DNA from: Halopseudomonas bauzanensis
GTDB lineage: Bacteria; Pseudomonadota; Gammaproteobacteria; Pseudomonadales; Pseudomonadaceae
NCBI RefSeq assembly: GCF_900114735.1
Contig: NZ_FOUA01000008.1
Location: 1-64,000 of the forward strand
Length of the DNA stretch: 64,000 bases
Reading direction: 5' to 3'
Of the stretch, positions 1-8,278 are shown in pieces. Each line of letters starts with the position of its first letter. Position 1 is the first letter of the stretch. Under the pieces are notes generated by a model that was not told the origin of the DNA, did no database searches, and saw nothing but the letters and a program-made list of their open reading frames with translations. The position numbers and the translations under genes were made by a program.

Positions 1-15
1 GGGCGGCGGCAAAAA

Positions 16-1100
16 CTGAGTGCAACACCTGACCTTTCCGGTACGGTGCTGCCCCTATGTCTTATACCGAACTCAGCGTTGAAGAGCGCGCCACCATTCA
101 AATCGGTCGTACCCAAGGCTTCAGCCTGCGCAGGATTGCCTGCTTGATCAACCGATCCCCTTCGACCATCAGCCGTGAGCTGCGCCGTAACCGAGGTGCT
201 TGCGGTGGCTACTCGGCCCGCCTGGCCCAGCAGCAAATGCAGGCCCGCCGCCAGGTTTGTCGACCGATGCGAAAACTGTTGCCGGGTAGCGAGCGCTTCG
301 AACTGGTGACCCATATGCTGCGTGAGCGTTTGTCTCCCGAGCAGATTGCCGGCAAGCTGCGCAGCATGAACATACCCAACCTGCGAGATGCCTACGTCTG
401 TCGCGAGACGATCTACAACGCGATCTATGCCCTGCCAGTGGGTGAGCTGCGTAAGGAGCTGATCATCTGTCTGCGCCAAGGCAAGACGACGCGCCGGCCG
501 CGCTCTGGTGGCGTGGATCGGCGCGGCCAGATCCCCGAGATGGTCAGTATTCATGTGCGCCCGCCGGAGATTGAAGACAGGCTGATGCCGGGGCATTGGG
601 AAGGCGACCTCATCAAGGGTAAGGCCAACGCCTCGTCCGTCGGTACGCTGGTGGAACGCACCAGTGGCTACCTGATGTTGGTGAAGATGAACGACGCGAC
701 GGCGACTTCGGCGCTGGAAGGCTTCAGCGCCGCGCTCAATAGCATGCCGCTGGCGATGCGCAAGAGCATGACTTACGACCAGGGCCGGGAGATGGCGCGA
801 CACGCCGAGATCACCCAAAGAACCGGCGTGGCGATCTACTTCTGCGACCCGCATAGCCCCTGGCAGCGCGGCAGCAACGAAAACATCAACGGCCTGATTC
901 GCCAGTACTTGCCCAAGGGCACAGACCTGTCGGTACATAGCCAGGAGGAGCTGGACGCCATTGCGCTGCAACTGAACATGCGACCGCGCAAGCGCTTCGA
1001 CTTCAAATGCCCCATCGAGGTGATGGGAGAGGTCATGCAAAATGCCATGGCAATGCGGCATGATGCTCCGGCTTCAATTCAATAACCGTGTTGCACTCAG
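16..1100 (+). mobile_element. IS30-family insertion sequence
   Basis: The element holds one transposase gene between inverted ends. The 13-bp sequence CTGAGTGCAACAC at 16-28 is repeated perfectly in inverted form at 1088-1100. Weaker matches continue a few bases outward, so the true ends may lie up to about 10 bp further out. It sits at the 5' end of a lipoprotein gene that looks like an integron cassette gene, so it has probably removed that gene's own start and attachment site. The target duplication cannot be defined because the left flank is at the window edge. Confidence 0.85.
57..1085 (+). CDS. IS30-family transposase
   Basis: A 342-residue DDE transposase that would cut and join the ends of the surrounding insertion sequence. 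The N-terminal part (about residues 1-50) has the helix-turn-helix typical of IS30 enzymes. The C-terminal catalytic core shows D184 (in WEGDLIKG), D241 (in YDQGRE) and E275 (in SNENIN). The 33-residue spacing between the second Asp and the Glu is the IS30 hallmark. The gene fills the element almost completely and looks intact, so the copy may be active. Confidence 0.95.
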   Translation: MSYTELSVEERATIQIGRTQGFSLRRIACLINRSPSTISRELRRNRGACGGYSARLAQQQMQARRQVCRPMRKLLPGSERFELVTHMLRERLSPEQIAGKLRSMNIPNLRDAYVCRETIYNAIYALPVGELRKELIICLRQGKTTRRPRSGGVDRRGQIPEMVSIHVRPPEIEDRLMPGHWEGDLIKGKANASSVGTLVERTSGYLMLVKMNDATATSALEGFSAALNSMPLAMRKSMTYDQGREMARHAEITQRTGVAIYFCDPHSPWQRGSNENINGLIRQYLPKGTDLSVHSQEELDAIALQLNMRPRKRFDFKCPIEVMGEVMQNAMAMRHDAPASIQ

Positions 1101-1621
1101 CTCCTGCAACCGCCGAGTATCTCTTGAAATCAGTATTATCTGTTGGGGTTTTGGGTACAGCGCTGTTGCTTTCGGGGTGTATTGTTTCGGAAGAGGAGCA
1201 CCGCAAGTTAGAGGAAAAACTAGATATGGTGCAACAAGAGCTCCGCTCTACGCAGCAGGCGCTCGGTCAGTTTCGCTATATGGCACTCGATCCAGAATTG
1301 GAGTTTTCTCTGTCAGATCAGGAGTTTTCTGACGCAGATAATAAATACTCCAGCCCGACCGTAAAATTCAAAGCGAACCTCCGCCAAACAAACAATGACT
1401 TCCCTTTGGATAATTATGAAATCCTGATCGGCTTCTCGGTTCTTGCTAACAATGACCAAGAGATAAGTGAGTTTACCGTCAACTCAACAGTAAAAAATGG
1501 CGTTCTAGCTTTAGCAGAAGAGAAGAGCCTGTATAGCCTCAAAAACAGGAGCTTGGAGGGCCTGCGGCTAACCGTAAAAGATTACGCTTGGTATCCAACT
1601 CGCAGCTTCGAGCCCAAATAA
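1088..1621 (+). CDS. Cassette-borne lipoprotein, 5' end disturbed by IS30
   Basis: A predicted exported lipoprotein of unknown function. A hydrophobic signal segment ends in a lipobox (LLSGC, Cys at residue 31 of the frame), followed by a charged coiled-coil-like stretch and a beta-rich C-terminal half. The open frame begins with a GTG at 1088 that lies inside the right inverted repeat of the IS30 element. A TTG at 1124 is another possible start, and neither has a convincing ribosome site, so the native start was probably lost to the insertion. The stop codon at 1619-1621 abuts an attC-like site, which marks this as an integron cassette gene. Confidence 0.6.
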   Translation: MLHSAPATAEYLLKSVLSVGVLGTALLLSGCIVSEEEHRKLEEKLDMVQQELRSTQQALGQFRYMALDPELEFSLSDQEFSDADNKYSSPTVKFKANLRQTNNDFPLDNYEILIGFSVLANNDQEISEFTVNSTVKNGVLALAEEKSLYSLKNRSLEGLRLTVKDYAWYPTRSFEPK

Positions 1622-1622
1622 T

Positions 1623-1706
1623 GGTTAACAATTGCAGGCACGGCGACACCCATTACATTGCGCCTTCCGCTCCATCCCATGGGTGCGCATGCTGCAGGCG
1701 TTAAAT
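1623..1706 (+). other. attC site of an integron cassette
   Basis: An 84-bp imperfect inverted repeat. The right core GTTAAAT (1700-1706) matches the GTTRRRY consensus, and the left inverse core is GGTTAAC (1623-1629), with one mismatch to RYYYAAC. The inner arms TGCAGGCA and TGCTGCA pair with a single unpaired G, the extrahelical base that IntI recognises. It begins directly after the stop codon of the upstream lipoprotein gene. Confidence 0.75.
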
Positions 1707-1715
1707 TGGAGCGGT

Positions 1716-2003
1716 ATGACCACCACAATATTACTCACCATTTTATCTTGCTGCGCTGGTTTTGTTGCGTCGGCATGTTTTGCTTTCGGTTCAACATTCA
1801 ACAATGCGCGGAAGCTTGCCGCACTATCACGCCAGACATGGAAAGCAAATGAGCAGCTTCTTGAGTCTACTGTAATGCAGTCCGCTCAATACATGACCGG
1901 CTCAATTTTTTGCAGTTTTCGGGCATTGGCTTCGCTATCGCTCCGCAACTGCGCACTGTCAAAAGCCGGGTTGCAGCGCCCTGTTTTACAAGAAGTAAAT
2001 TAG
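1716..2003 (+). CDS. Small membrane protein, cassette gene
   Basis: A 95-residue reading frame that starts 10 bases after the attC core with an ATG at 1716, preceded by GGAG at 1708-1711. The first 25 residues are strongly hydrophobic, so it is probably membrane-anchored or exported. The rest is not recognised. No attC follows the gene: the next feature is the terminator of the opposing sulfide operon, so the right end of this cassette seems to be lost. It could be non-functional. Confidence 0.4.
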   Translation: MTTTILLTILSCCAGFVASACFAFGSTFNNARKLAALSRQTWKANEQLLESTVMQSAQYMTGSIFCSFRALASLSLRNCALSKAGLQRPVLQEVN

Positions 2004-2008
2004 AGGGG

Positions 2009-2035
2009 TAAAAAGGTGAGAGAATTTCTCTCACC
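2009..2035 (-). terminator. Rho-independent terminator of the sulfide operon
   Basis: A 9-bp stem, GGTGAGAGA (2015-2023) with TCTCTCACC (2027-2035), has a 3-base loop. On the minus strand it is followed by a U-rich run from the A-tract at 2010-2014. It overlaps the stop codon of the ETHE1-like gene. Confidence 0.75.
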
Positions 2036-2771
2036 CTCCCTGACTGCGATCAGCAGGCTGCGTCAGCGTTTGTTGCTCCGGCTGCCCACAGGCGCGATTA
2101 GCGGGTACGGCGACATCCATCATTTTGGGATTCGGCAGATTCAGATTGCTCATCAACTCCACGTAGGCCTGCACATCCTTCACTTGCAGGCGCGGGTTGT
2201 GCGCCTTTTCTTCATCAATCGTACTCATGGTCCAGCCCTTATAGTCATGGGCGGGATACACCAAGGTATCGCCGGGCAGTTGCAGCAGTTTGGCAAATAA
2301 GCTGTGGTATTGATCTACCGCGCTGCCGTTTTGAAAATCCGTGCGACCGGTGCCGCGAATCAGCAAGGTATCGCCAGTAAATGCGTAAGTTTGTCCCTGA
2401 TGACGCAACACAAAGGTGTAAGAATCGTCGGTATGACCCGGTGTAAACATCGCTTGCAGCGTGAGCTTGCCAATCGTTACTTCATCACCATCGCTCAGCA
2501 ATTCAGATACGCAGCTGGATTGCGCTTTTTCACCCAGCAAGGTGATACACCCGGTAGCATCGCGCAAATCACCGGCACCGGTTACGTGATCGGCGTGCGT
2601 GTGCGTATCCAGAACATAAACCAGTCGAAGATTCAGCTCGTCCAGCAACTGCAGATATTTGGGCACCTCTTCTTTGACGGTATCAATCAGTGCTGCCTCG
2701 CCGGTTTCGCGGCAACCAATGAGGTAAGTGTAAGTGCTGGATTCTCGTTCAAACAGTTGGCGAAAAATCAT
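2031..2771 (-). CDS. ETHE1-like persulfide dioxygenase (metallo-beta-lactamase fold)
   Basis: A 246-residue cytoplasmic enzyme expected to oxidise glutathione persulfide to sulfite with non-haem iron. The metal motif THTHADH is near residue 57, and the downstream PGHTDDS and TGDTL motifs match the ETHE1/Blh branch rather than true beta-lactamases. It is the last gene of a four-gene operon (ArsR regulator, rhodanese-membrane protein, TauE/SafE transporter, dioxygenase). In this operon type the sulfite made by the enzyme can be exported by the neighbouring transporter. The C-terminal tail after residue 230 is Gln- and Thr-rich and not part of the fold. Confidence 0.88.
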   Translation of the reverse strand: MIFRQLFERESSTYTYLIGCRETGEAALIDTVKEEVPKYLQLLDELNLRLVYVLDTHTHADHVTGAGDLRDATGCITLLGEKAQSSCVSELLSDGDEVTIGKLTLQAMFTPGHTDDSYTFVLRHQGQTYAFTGDTLLIRGTGRTDFQNGSAVDQYHSLFAKLLQLPGDTLVYPAHDYKGWTMSTIDEEKAHNPRLQVKDVQAYVELMSNLNLPNPKMMDVAVPANRACGQPEQQTLTQPADRSQGG

Positions 2772-2809
2772 AAGTCACCTCATGCAATATCAATAACAGG
2801 GTTTAGTCT

Positions 2810-3655
2810 TCAGCTGGGTGTAAACATCACTGGCGCCAGCTTTTGTATCAACGTTAACAGCGCAATCATTAACAGCGTCAGGGCAAATAATTTTTGCAGC
2901 AGTGCGTTAGCGATTCGGTGACTGACCTTCTGCCCTGACCACATTCCAATCACCCCGCCAAATACCACCAGCGCCAGCAGCGAAACATTATTTTGCTCGC
3001 TCAACAGCAGGTGACTAATAAACCCCGAGCTACTGACCAGCGCGATAACCATCAGCGATGTGTTAACCGCCTGCGCCATACTGATAGGGCTTAACGCCAA
3101 TAACAGTGGCACGATCAGAAAGCCACCACCGACACCGAATAAACCGGACAACAAACCGACCACCACACCGCCGATCAACAATCCACTGACGCATCGCGGC
3201 CGTAATTCAAACTGTCCACTCTGACTCAGGTTACACAGCAGCCCCGGCCGCTCGGTGTGCGAAAAATCACCGGCGCGAACGATGGTCGCCGCTTCAGGAT
3301 CACGCACCGCGCTGTACCACATACGCAGCGCAATAATTAGCGCCAGCACACTGAAACCCACTACGAGCAGCTGTTCATCAATCCGCAATCCCAGCCATTT
3401 TCCGAAAGGTGCGGTGAGCGCACCCACCGTGGCCAGAATGACGCCGGGCTTCCATAAAATCGGATGCTGCTGAAACCCGCCCCGCAGGCTGCCATATAAG
3501 GTGCTGGCGGCGACCGTGCCTAATGACAGGCCCACCGCTTCGGTCATAGGCAAACCGGCGAACATCAACAAAGGCACCGCAAAAACCGATCCGCCTGCGC
3601 CGGTCAAACCCAGCACCAAACCAATCACCAGCCCGATCAGGATCAAGGTCATCAT
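2810..3655 (-). CDS. TauE/SafE-family sulfite or sulfur-anion exporter
   Basis: A 281-residue inner-membrane protein with about eight hydrophobic segments. It carries the family's duplicated glycine-rich repeats: GLTGAGGSVF near the N-terminus and GLFGVGGGFL near residue 175. Its position between the rhodanese and the persulfide dioxygenase genes suggests export of sulfite or a related anion formed during sulfide detoxification. The substrate is inferred from context only. It starts at ATG 3655, 15 bases after the rhodanese gene. Confidence 0.85.
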   Translation of the reverse strand: MMTLILIGLVIGLVLGLTGAGGSVFAVPLLMFAGLPMTEAVGLSLGTVAASTLYGSLRGGFQQHPILWKPGVILATVGALTAPFGKWLGLRIDEQLLVVGFSVLALIIALRMWYSAVRDPEAATIVRAGDFSHTERPGLLCNLSQSGQFELRPRCVSGLLIGGVVVGLLSGLFGVGGGFLIVPLLLALSPISMAQAVNTSLMVIALVSSSGFISHLLLSEQNNVSLLALVVFGGVIGMWSGQKVSHRIANALLQKLFALTLLMIALLTLIQKLAPVMFTPS

Positions 3656-3670
3656 GAGTCGACTCGCTGC

Positions 3671-4198
3671 TTATTTATTCCAGGGCGCGCGGGCCAGCAA
3701 TTTGCCCATCAGGCAGGCATTGGTTACGCCCGCAAAAATCAGCCCCGCGCCGACAAATGCCGAGAGTCCGTAAAAGCCGGCGTGAACCCAGGTTCCTAAC
3801 ACGACACCCACTAAAACCAGTGTTCCCGCCACAATACGCACCTGCTGTTCAAGTGACATTGGCTTTGTTGTCGCGCTCTGCGTCACGGCGATATTGCACT
3901 TTTGCACTTCGTTCATGCCGCCTTCAATCACGCACAGTTCCAGATCAACTTTGCCTGTCAATTGCTGCGCCGCCTGTTCCGCCCGCTTACCGCCCTGGCA
4001 TAACAGATAAACACAAGAACCCTGCTTGCCCGATTTTTCGAGCTCGCTGCGCAAACGCTCCGGCGTCAACTCGTGTAGTGGAATATGCAGCGCTCCGGGC
4101 AAGCCCGCCGCCGCGACTTCGGGTGCGGTGCGCACATCTAACACGCACAGCTCGGCAGAGGCATTGGTTAACAAATCTCTCGGATGAATACGTTTCAT
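3671..4198 (-). CDS. Rhodanese domain with DUF2892 membrane hairpin (YgaP-like)
   Basis: A 175-residue inner-membrane sulfurtransferase. Residues 1-100 form a rhodanese domain with catalytic Cys67 in the loop CQGGKR. Residues 119-165 form two membrane segments of the DUF2892 type, as in YgaP. It would move sulfane sulfur between persulfide carriers at the membrane. The start at 4198 is preferred over an earlier ATG because a GGAGAGG ribosome site lies just upstream. The gene begins 2 bases after the regulator's stop codon, so the two are translationally close. Confidence 0.88.
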   Translation of the reverse strand: MKRIHPRDLLTNASAELCVLDVRTAPEVAAAGLPGALHIPLHELTPERLRSELEKSGKQGSCVYLLCQGGKRAEQAAQQLTGKVDLELCVIEGGMNEVQKCNIAVTQSATTKPMSLEQQVRIVAGTLVLVGVVLGTWVHAGFYGLSAFVGAGLIFAGVTNACLMGKLLARAPWNK

Positions 4199-4200
4199 AC

Positions 4201-4521
4201 TTACCTCTCCTCGGTGGGACAATAAATGGATTGCAACACCGTAATAATTTTGGTCGCGGCATCACCCTTCAGACGGTAATACACCGTTTGCGCTTCTTTG
4301 CGCGTCTCGACCAATTCAGACTCGCGCAAACTGGCCAGGTGCTGAGACAGAGCCGACTGACTCAGCGGCACCCGCTCATTGAGTTCGCTCACCGACATTT
4401 CGCCACCGACCAGCGTGCACAAAATCATCAAACGATTTTCGTTCGACAGCGACTTCATCAGCGCCGCCGCAGCGCGAGCGTGCTCACGCATAGCGGCTAG
4501 ACTTTCACTTGTAATCATCAA
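4201..4521 (-). CDS. bigR: ArsR-family persulfide-sensing repressor (BigR/SqrR type)
   Basis: A 106-residue winged-helix repressor at the head of the sulfide operon. The recognition helix region is around residues 52-66 (PLSQSALSQHLASL). Two cysteines, Cys35 and Cys101, are 66 residues apart, the same spacing as the redox pair of BigR and SqrR, which sense persulfides by forming a polysulfide bridge. No metal-site CxC motif of arsenic sensors is present. It probably represses its own operon until sulfide or persulfide accumulates. Confidence 0.85.
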   Translation of the reverse strand: MMITSESLAAMREHARAAAALMKSLSNENRLMILCTLVGGEMSVSELNERVPLSQSALSQHLASLRESELVETRKEAQTVYYRLKGDAATKIITVLQSIYCPTEER

Positions 4522-4549
4522 TGCACTACCTCAGCGTAAATCGATATTT

Positions 4550-4584
4550 TAGTATATTAGCAATTAATAAATTAGCAAGTACTA
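4550..4584. promoter_or_regulatory. Candidate BigR operator/promoter region
   Basis: An AT-rich block lies 30-65 bases upstream of the regulator. It contains the direct repeat ATTAGCAA at 4556-4563 and 4571-4578, flanked by inverted TAGTA (4550-4554) and TACTA (4580-4584). AT-rich repeats of this kind overlap the promoter in BigR-controlled operons. Assignment is by position and composition only. Confidence 0.5.
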
Positions 4585-4585
4585 A

Positions 4586-5250
<665 letters not shown>

Positions 5251-5256
<6 letters not shown>

Positions 5257-5362
5257 CAAGCGCAAGCAGTCAGAAATATTTTCCGTTCCTTGTTTTGCGG
5301 TTTAACGCTACGCTACCGCAAAACAATCCACTCCAAATATTCCGCTGTTGCGGGCGTTATGA
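5251..5362 (+). other. attC site of an integron cassette
   Basis: A 112-bp imperfect inverted repeat with a perfect left core ATTTAAC (5251-5257) and right core GTTATGA (5356-5362). The inner arms CGCAAGCAG and CTGTTGCG pair with one unpaired G. The length and GTTATG core resemble the long sites of chromosomal (super)integrons such as the Vibrio repeats. Confidence 0.85.
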
Positions 5363-5382
5363 AGGCCAAGGAGGTTCGGGTT

Positions 5383-5640
5383 GTGATTCATGATTGCCCT
5401 TCTTGCTCACTCGCAGAGGCATGGTTTGAAGAAGATGGCTCTGATATCTATCTCAACCTGAACCGGGTGGCGACTGAAGAGGACCTCGAAATTGACCATT
5501 ATCTTGAGTACGAAGGTCAAACAATCGAGACTGTAAAAATTCTTGTGGCGTTCTGCCCATATTGCGGCCAGAAACTCGGAAGTTCTGATCGAGTAGTCGT
5601 TCCGCAGTTTCAGCACCATAATTTTGGCGGTAGGAAATGA
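5383..5640 (+). CDS. Small zinc-ribbon-like cassette protein
   Basis: An 85-residue cytoplasmic protein with two cysteine pairs, CPSC near residue 5 and CPYC near residue 57, that could bind one zinc ion. The GTG at 5383 is chosen because a full AAGGAGG site (5368-5374) stands 8 bases upstream. The in-frame ATG at 5359 lies inside the attC core, before that site. Function is unknown. It is enclosed by attC sites on both sides, so it is a complete gene cassette. Confidence 0.7.
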   Translation: MIHDCPSCSLAEAWFEEDGSDIYLNLNRVATEEDLEIDHYLEYEGQTIETVKILVAFCPYCGQKLGSSDRVVVPQFQHHNFGGRK

Positions 5641-5644
5641 GCGT

Positions 5645-5722
5645 TCATAACCAAGCGCATCACTACGCAGCCTTCGGCTGCCGGATGCTCGCAAGCTCGC
5701 ACCGGTGTGCGCGGCGTTATGT
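5645..5722 (+). other. attC site of an integron cassette
   Basis: A 78-bp imperfect inverted repeat. Left core TCATAAC (5645-5651) faces right core GTTATGT (5716-5722). The inner arms GCGCATCAC and GTGTGCGC pair with one unpaired T. The centre contains a smaller hairpin (GCAGCC TTC GGCTGC). Confidence 0.85.
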
Positions 5723-5746
5723 GATGGTAATAATCGAGTTTAGAGC

Positions 5747-6094
5747 ATGGCCATAAGTGAATTTGAAGTAAAGCGCTGCGAAAAGGAACTCGAAAAATTC
5801 CTGGAAGAAAAGCGACCTCCGGCTCATGTTCGAGCGCAGGTTGACCTGGACTATCGCATCTCGGGCCAGAGTGTCGAGATATTCGAAGTCAGGCCAAGTT
5901 TTCGAGACCCTAGCGAGAAGACAGAGATGGCGGTTGCTAAAACAACCTATGTGAGGTCCCAGAAGGCCTGGAAGGTGTACTGGATGCGGCAAGACCTAAA
6001 ATGGCATAGCTATCCTCCGGCCCCGCAGGTACGGCACTTTGAGGAATTCCTTTCCTTAGTCAAGGAGGATGCAAACGGATGTTTTTTCGGGTAG
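5747..6094 (+). CDS. DUF3024-family cassette protein
   Basis: A 115-residue cytoplasmic protein of the DUF3024 family, with the family landmarks RPPAHVRAQ, DYRI..QSVEIFEVRP, the YVRS..AWKVYW block and a C-terminal DANGCFFG. Its molecular function is unknown; the family is known from integron cassettes. It is flanked by attC sites at 5645-5722 and 6102-6179 and starts 25 bases after the upstream core, so it is a complete cassette. Confidence 0.85.
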   Translation: MAISEFEVKRCEKELEKFLEEKRPPAHVRAQVDLDYRISGQSVEIFEVRPSFRDPSEKTEMAVAKTTYVRSQKAWKVYWMRQDLKWHSYPPAPQVRHFEEFLSLVKEDANGCFFG

Positions 6095-6101
6095 CAAAAT
6101 C

Positions 6102-6179
6102 ACATAACAATCACATCAAGTCCGCTCACTTCGTTCGCCCGACGCTCGTACCTCGCGCGGCTTATGTGAAGCGTTAGGG
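6102..6179 (+). other. attC site of an integron cassette
   Basis: A 78-bp imperfect inverted repeat with left core ACATAAC (6102-6108) and right core GTTAGGG (6173-6179). The arms TCACATCAAG and CTTATGTGA pair with one unpaired C. It follows the DUF3024 stop codon by 7 bases. Confidence 0.87.
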
Positions 6180-6244
6180 ATCCGAGTTACCCACATTCAG
6201 TAGACACCTTCTATAGTTAGGTAGCCCCTAGCAGGAGGTGCATC

Positions 6245-6370
6245 ATGACCAAGAAGCGGCATGCATATACTGAGGAATTTCGCAGGGAAGCCCTTCCAGG
6301 AGGATATCTTCGCTGTAAACGCTGCATAACTACCATCCCCGAACGGGGATTCTCTCCGCTAGAACAATGA
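6245..6370 (+). pseudogene. IS3-type transposase OrfA remnant
   Basis: The first 17 codons (MTKKRHAYTEEFRREAL) match the N-terminus of an IS3-family OrfA, preceded by a strong AGGAGG (6233-6238). The frame then diverges and stops after 41 codons. No OrfB, right end or second inverted repeat was found, so this is a scrap of an insertion sequence. The stretch 6371-6491 holds no other gene, only a hairpin. Confidence 0.65.
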
Positions 6371-6433
6371 GCGTCATTATGGAAGCTGCAAAACTTCAGA
6401 AACATTGATCGGCAGGGTTACCTTTCATGCAGA

Positions 6434-6458
6434 CGCTGGAGTCAACCTCACTCCAGCG
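6434..6458 (-). terminator. Hairpin downstream of the MDR gene
   Basis: A perfect 9-bp stem, CGCTGGAGT (6434-6442) with ACTCCAGCG (6450-6458), has a 7-base loop. It lies 34 bases beyond the end of the minus-strand oxidoreductase gene. No clear U-run follows, so terminator function is only plausible. Confidence 0.4.
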
Positions 6459-6491
6459 CGCTCGGATGGCCTTACAGCCAGACGCTAAACG

Positions 6492-7619
6492 TTAGCTCTG
6501 TGGTTTGATCAGGAACTTCTCTCCGGTAGCCTGTTTGCCGTAAACCGAGATCGCATCCAGTTGTAAGGCACCGGCCAGGGATACTTCGTGAGTGTAGTGA
6601 CTGGCGAACGTGGTCTTGATCTCGGCGGCTATGCGTTTGCGCATGGCGGCGGCGGTGTCCTTGCCCAGCTTTCCCAACGCATTGAATAGCAAGAAGCCGT
6701 TCACACCCCAGGCAAAACCGAAGCTGCGGTTCAGAGTAATCGGGCCGCGATCAAGGCCCCCATAAATATAAACCTGTTTATAGATGTCAGATCCGTACAC
6801 GCTGTATTCAGTCATGTTGCGAGAAACGGCGGCTTCCATGCAGGTGAGAATATCGCTGGCCAATCTACCGCCACCTATAGGGTCGAAGGCGATGGTAGCG
6901 CCGGTTTCGATAAGTGCTTCGGTCAGGTCTGCCATAAAGCTGTCGCTGCTGGAGTTGACCACGTATTTGGCGCCCATGTCGCGCAGCAAGGCTTCCTGTT
7001 CCGGCTTGCGGACGATGTTGACCAGGTCTATGCCGTCGGCGATGCAGATGCGGTTGAGCATTTGTCCGAGGTTGGAGGCGGCGGCTGCGTGAACGATCGC
7101 CTTGTGACCTTCAGCTCGCATGGTTTCTACCATGGCCAATGCAGTAAGCGGATTAACAAAGCTTGAAGCGCCTTCGGCTGCCGTCGTACCCGGCTCCAGT
7201 TCCAGACAGCTTTGAATATTGGCACAGAGATATTTGCGGTAGCTGCCACCGCCAATGAACGCAACGGTTTTGCCCAGCAGGCTTTGCGCAGCGGCTGATG
7301 AGCCAGCAGCGACGACTGTACCGGCTCCTTCGTTGCCTACGGGTATAGACTTGCCAACCCGCTTTTTAACGGCACCCATGAACTTGGGCGGAACATCGGC
7401 ACTGATGACCGGGCGATCGGCGCTACCGGATTGGCTGGCGGTTGTCATATCGGCCGCGCTGAACATCACTCCCAGGTCAGACGGGTTGATAGGAGCGGCT
7501 TCGATGCGGATGACCACTTGGTTCTCGCCCGGCTGCGGGATCTCAATCTCGCGCAGGGCCAGTTCCAGTTTGTTGTCTTCGCTAATGGTCGAAGTGAGTT
7601 CGATGTTGGTATCTGTCAC
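6492..7619 (-). CDS. MDR-family zinc-independent alcohol dehydrogenase/quinone reductase-like protein
   Basis: A 375-residue cytoplasmic oxidoreductase of the medium-chain dehydrogenase/reductase superfamily. The N-terminal GroES-like domain includes PINPSDLG and GNEGAGTV. The middle Rossmann domain includes HAAAASNLGQ and the segment GAKYVVNSS. The N-S-D pattern and the absence of zinc ligands point to the quinone-reductase/enoyl-reductase side of the family; the substrate is unknown. The GTG at 7619 is chosen because AGGAG lies 6 bases upstream, whereas the longer TTG start would overlap that site. It runs opposite to the cassette genes. Confidence 0.8.
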   Translation of the reverse strand: MTDTNIELTSTISEDNKLELALREIEIPQPGENQVVIRIEAAPINPSDLGVMFSAADMTTASQSGSADRPVISADVPPKFMGAVKKRVGKSIPVGNEGAGTVVAAGSSAAAQSLLGKTVAFIGGGSYRKYLCANIQSCLELEPGTTAAEGASSFVNPLTALAMVETMRAEGHKAIVHAAAASNLGQMLNRICIADGIDLVNIVRKPEQEALLRDMGAKYVVNSSSDSFMADLTEALIETGATIAFDPIGGGRLASDILTCMEAAVSRNMTEYSVYGSDIYKQVYIYGGLDRGPITLNRSFGFAWGVNGFLLFNALGKLGKDTAAAMRKRIAAEIKTTFASHYTHEVSLAGALQLDAISVYGKQATGEKFLIKPQS

Positions 7620-7870
7620 TTTTTTCTCCTGCAAAAGTTGTGTGGTCTGGTATTTCGCTAACCGGTGTTACCGCACAAGATGCGGGGCAAGCCCTTAGCG
7701 CTTGCGTGATCCGCCGCTCCGCGGCTACAAATCGGTACGTGTGCCGAGCGTTACAGCATTAAGGCAACATAGCAAGATTCGGGTCGGCAAGCTCGAATCG
7801 GCCTCTTAGTATCGTTTCTGTTCCGGTTAGATCCCCATCCATCAAGAACAGAGTCAAAGAGGTCAATTAT

Positions 7871-8265
7871 ATGAGTACCCTCGAAAATAAGGTCGCTATT
7901 GTTACTGGCGCCAGTGCAGGCATTGGTCGTGAGTCGGCTACACAGCAGGTATGCCGGGGATGGCGGCATATGCAGCTAGCAAGGCAGGGCTGATTGGCCT
8001 GACTCAAGTGCTTGCTTCTGAGTATGGTTCCCATAACATCCGGGTGAACGCGCTTTTGCCGGGTGGAACTGATACAGCGGCGGCACAGGAATTTGCGGAT
8101 ACTCCTGAGGCGAAAGAGTTTGTATCCAATCTTCACGCGCTCAAGCGTATCGCGCAGCCTGAAGAAATTGCCCGATCAGCGCTTTACCTGGCTTCCGATG
8201 CTTCCAGTTTTACTACTGGGTCAGCGATGCTGGTAGATGGCGGCATATCCATAAATCGTGTCTGA
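7871..8265 (+). pseudogene. Short-chain dehydrogenase/reductase with internal deletion
   Basis: The first 26 codons (7871 to about 7948) encode an SDR N-terminus with the TGASAGIG cofactor loop. The sequence then jumps, out of frame, to the family's C-terminal third (from about 7951), with YAASKAG containing the catalytic Tyr and Lys, the NALLPG block and a C-terminal DGG segment. About 120 codons of the middle, including the catalytic Ser, are missing and the two parts are in different frames. A GAGG ribosome site precedes the ATG. The upstream 235 bases (7635-7870) hold no recognised gene. Confidence 0.85.
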
Positions 8266-8278
8266 GAGGCGGTGCCAC

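Noticed and set aside
6434-6494. attC-like structure after the IS3 scrap
   Set aside because: The hairpin at 6434-6458 is a simple stem-loop, and the GTTAGCT near 6491 has no matching inverse core at the right distance.
7664-7735. Possible sixth attC site upstream of the SDR remnant
   Set aside because: Ends look like GCTAACC and GCGTTAC and a few bases pair, but the inner spacers are unequal (about 4 against 11 bases) and the core does not match GTTRRRY.
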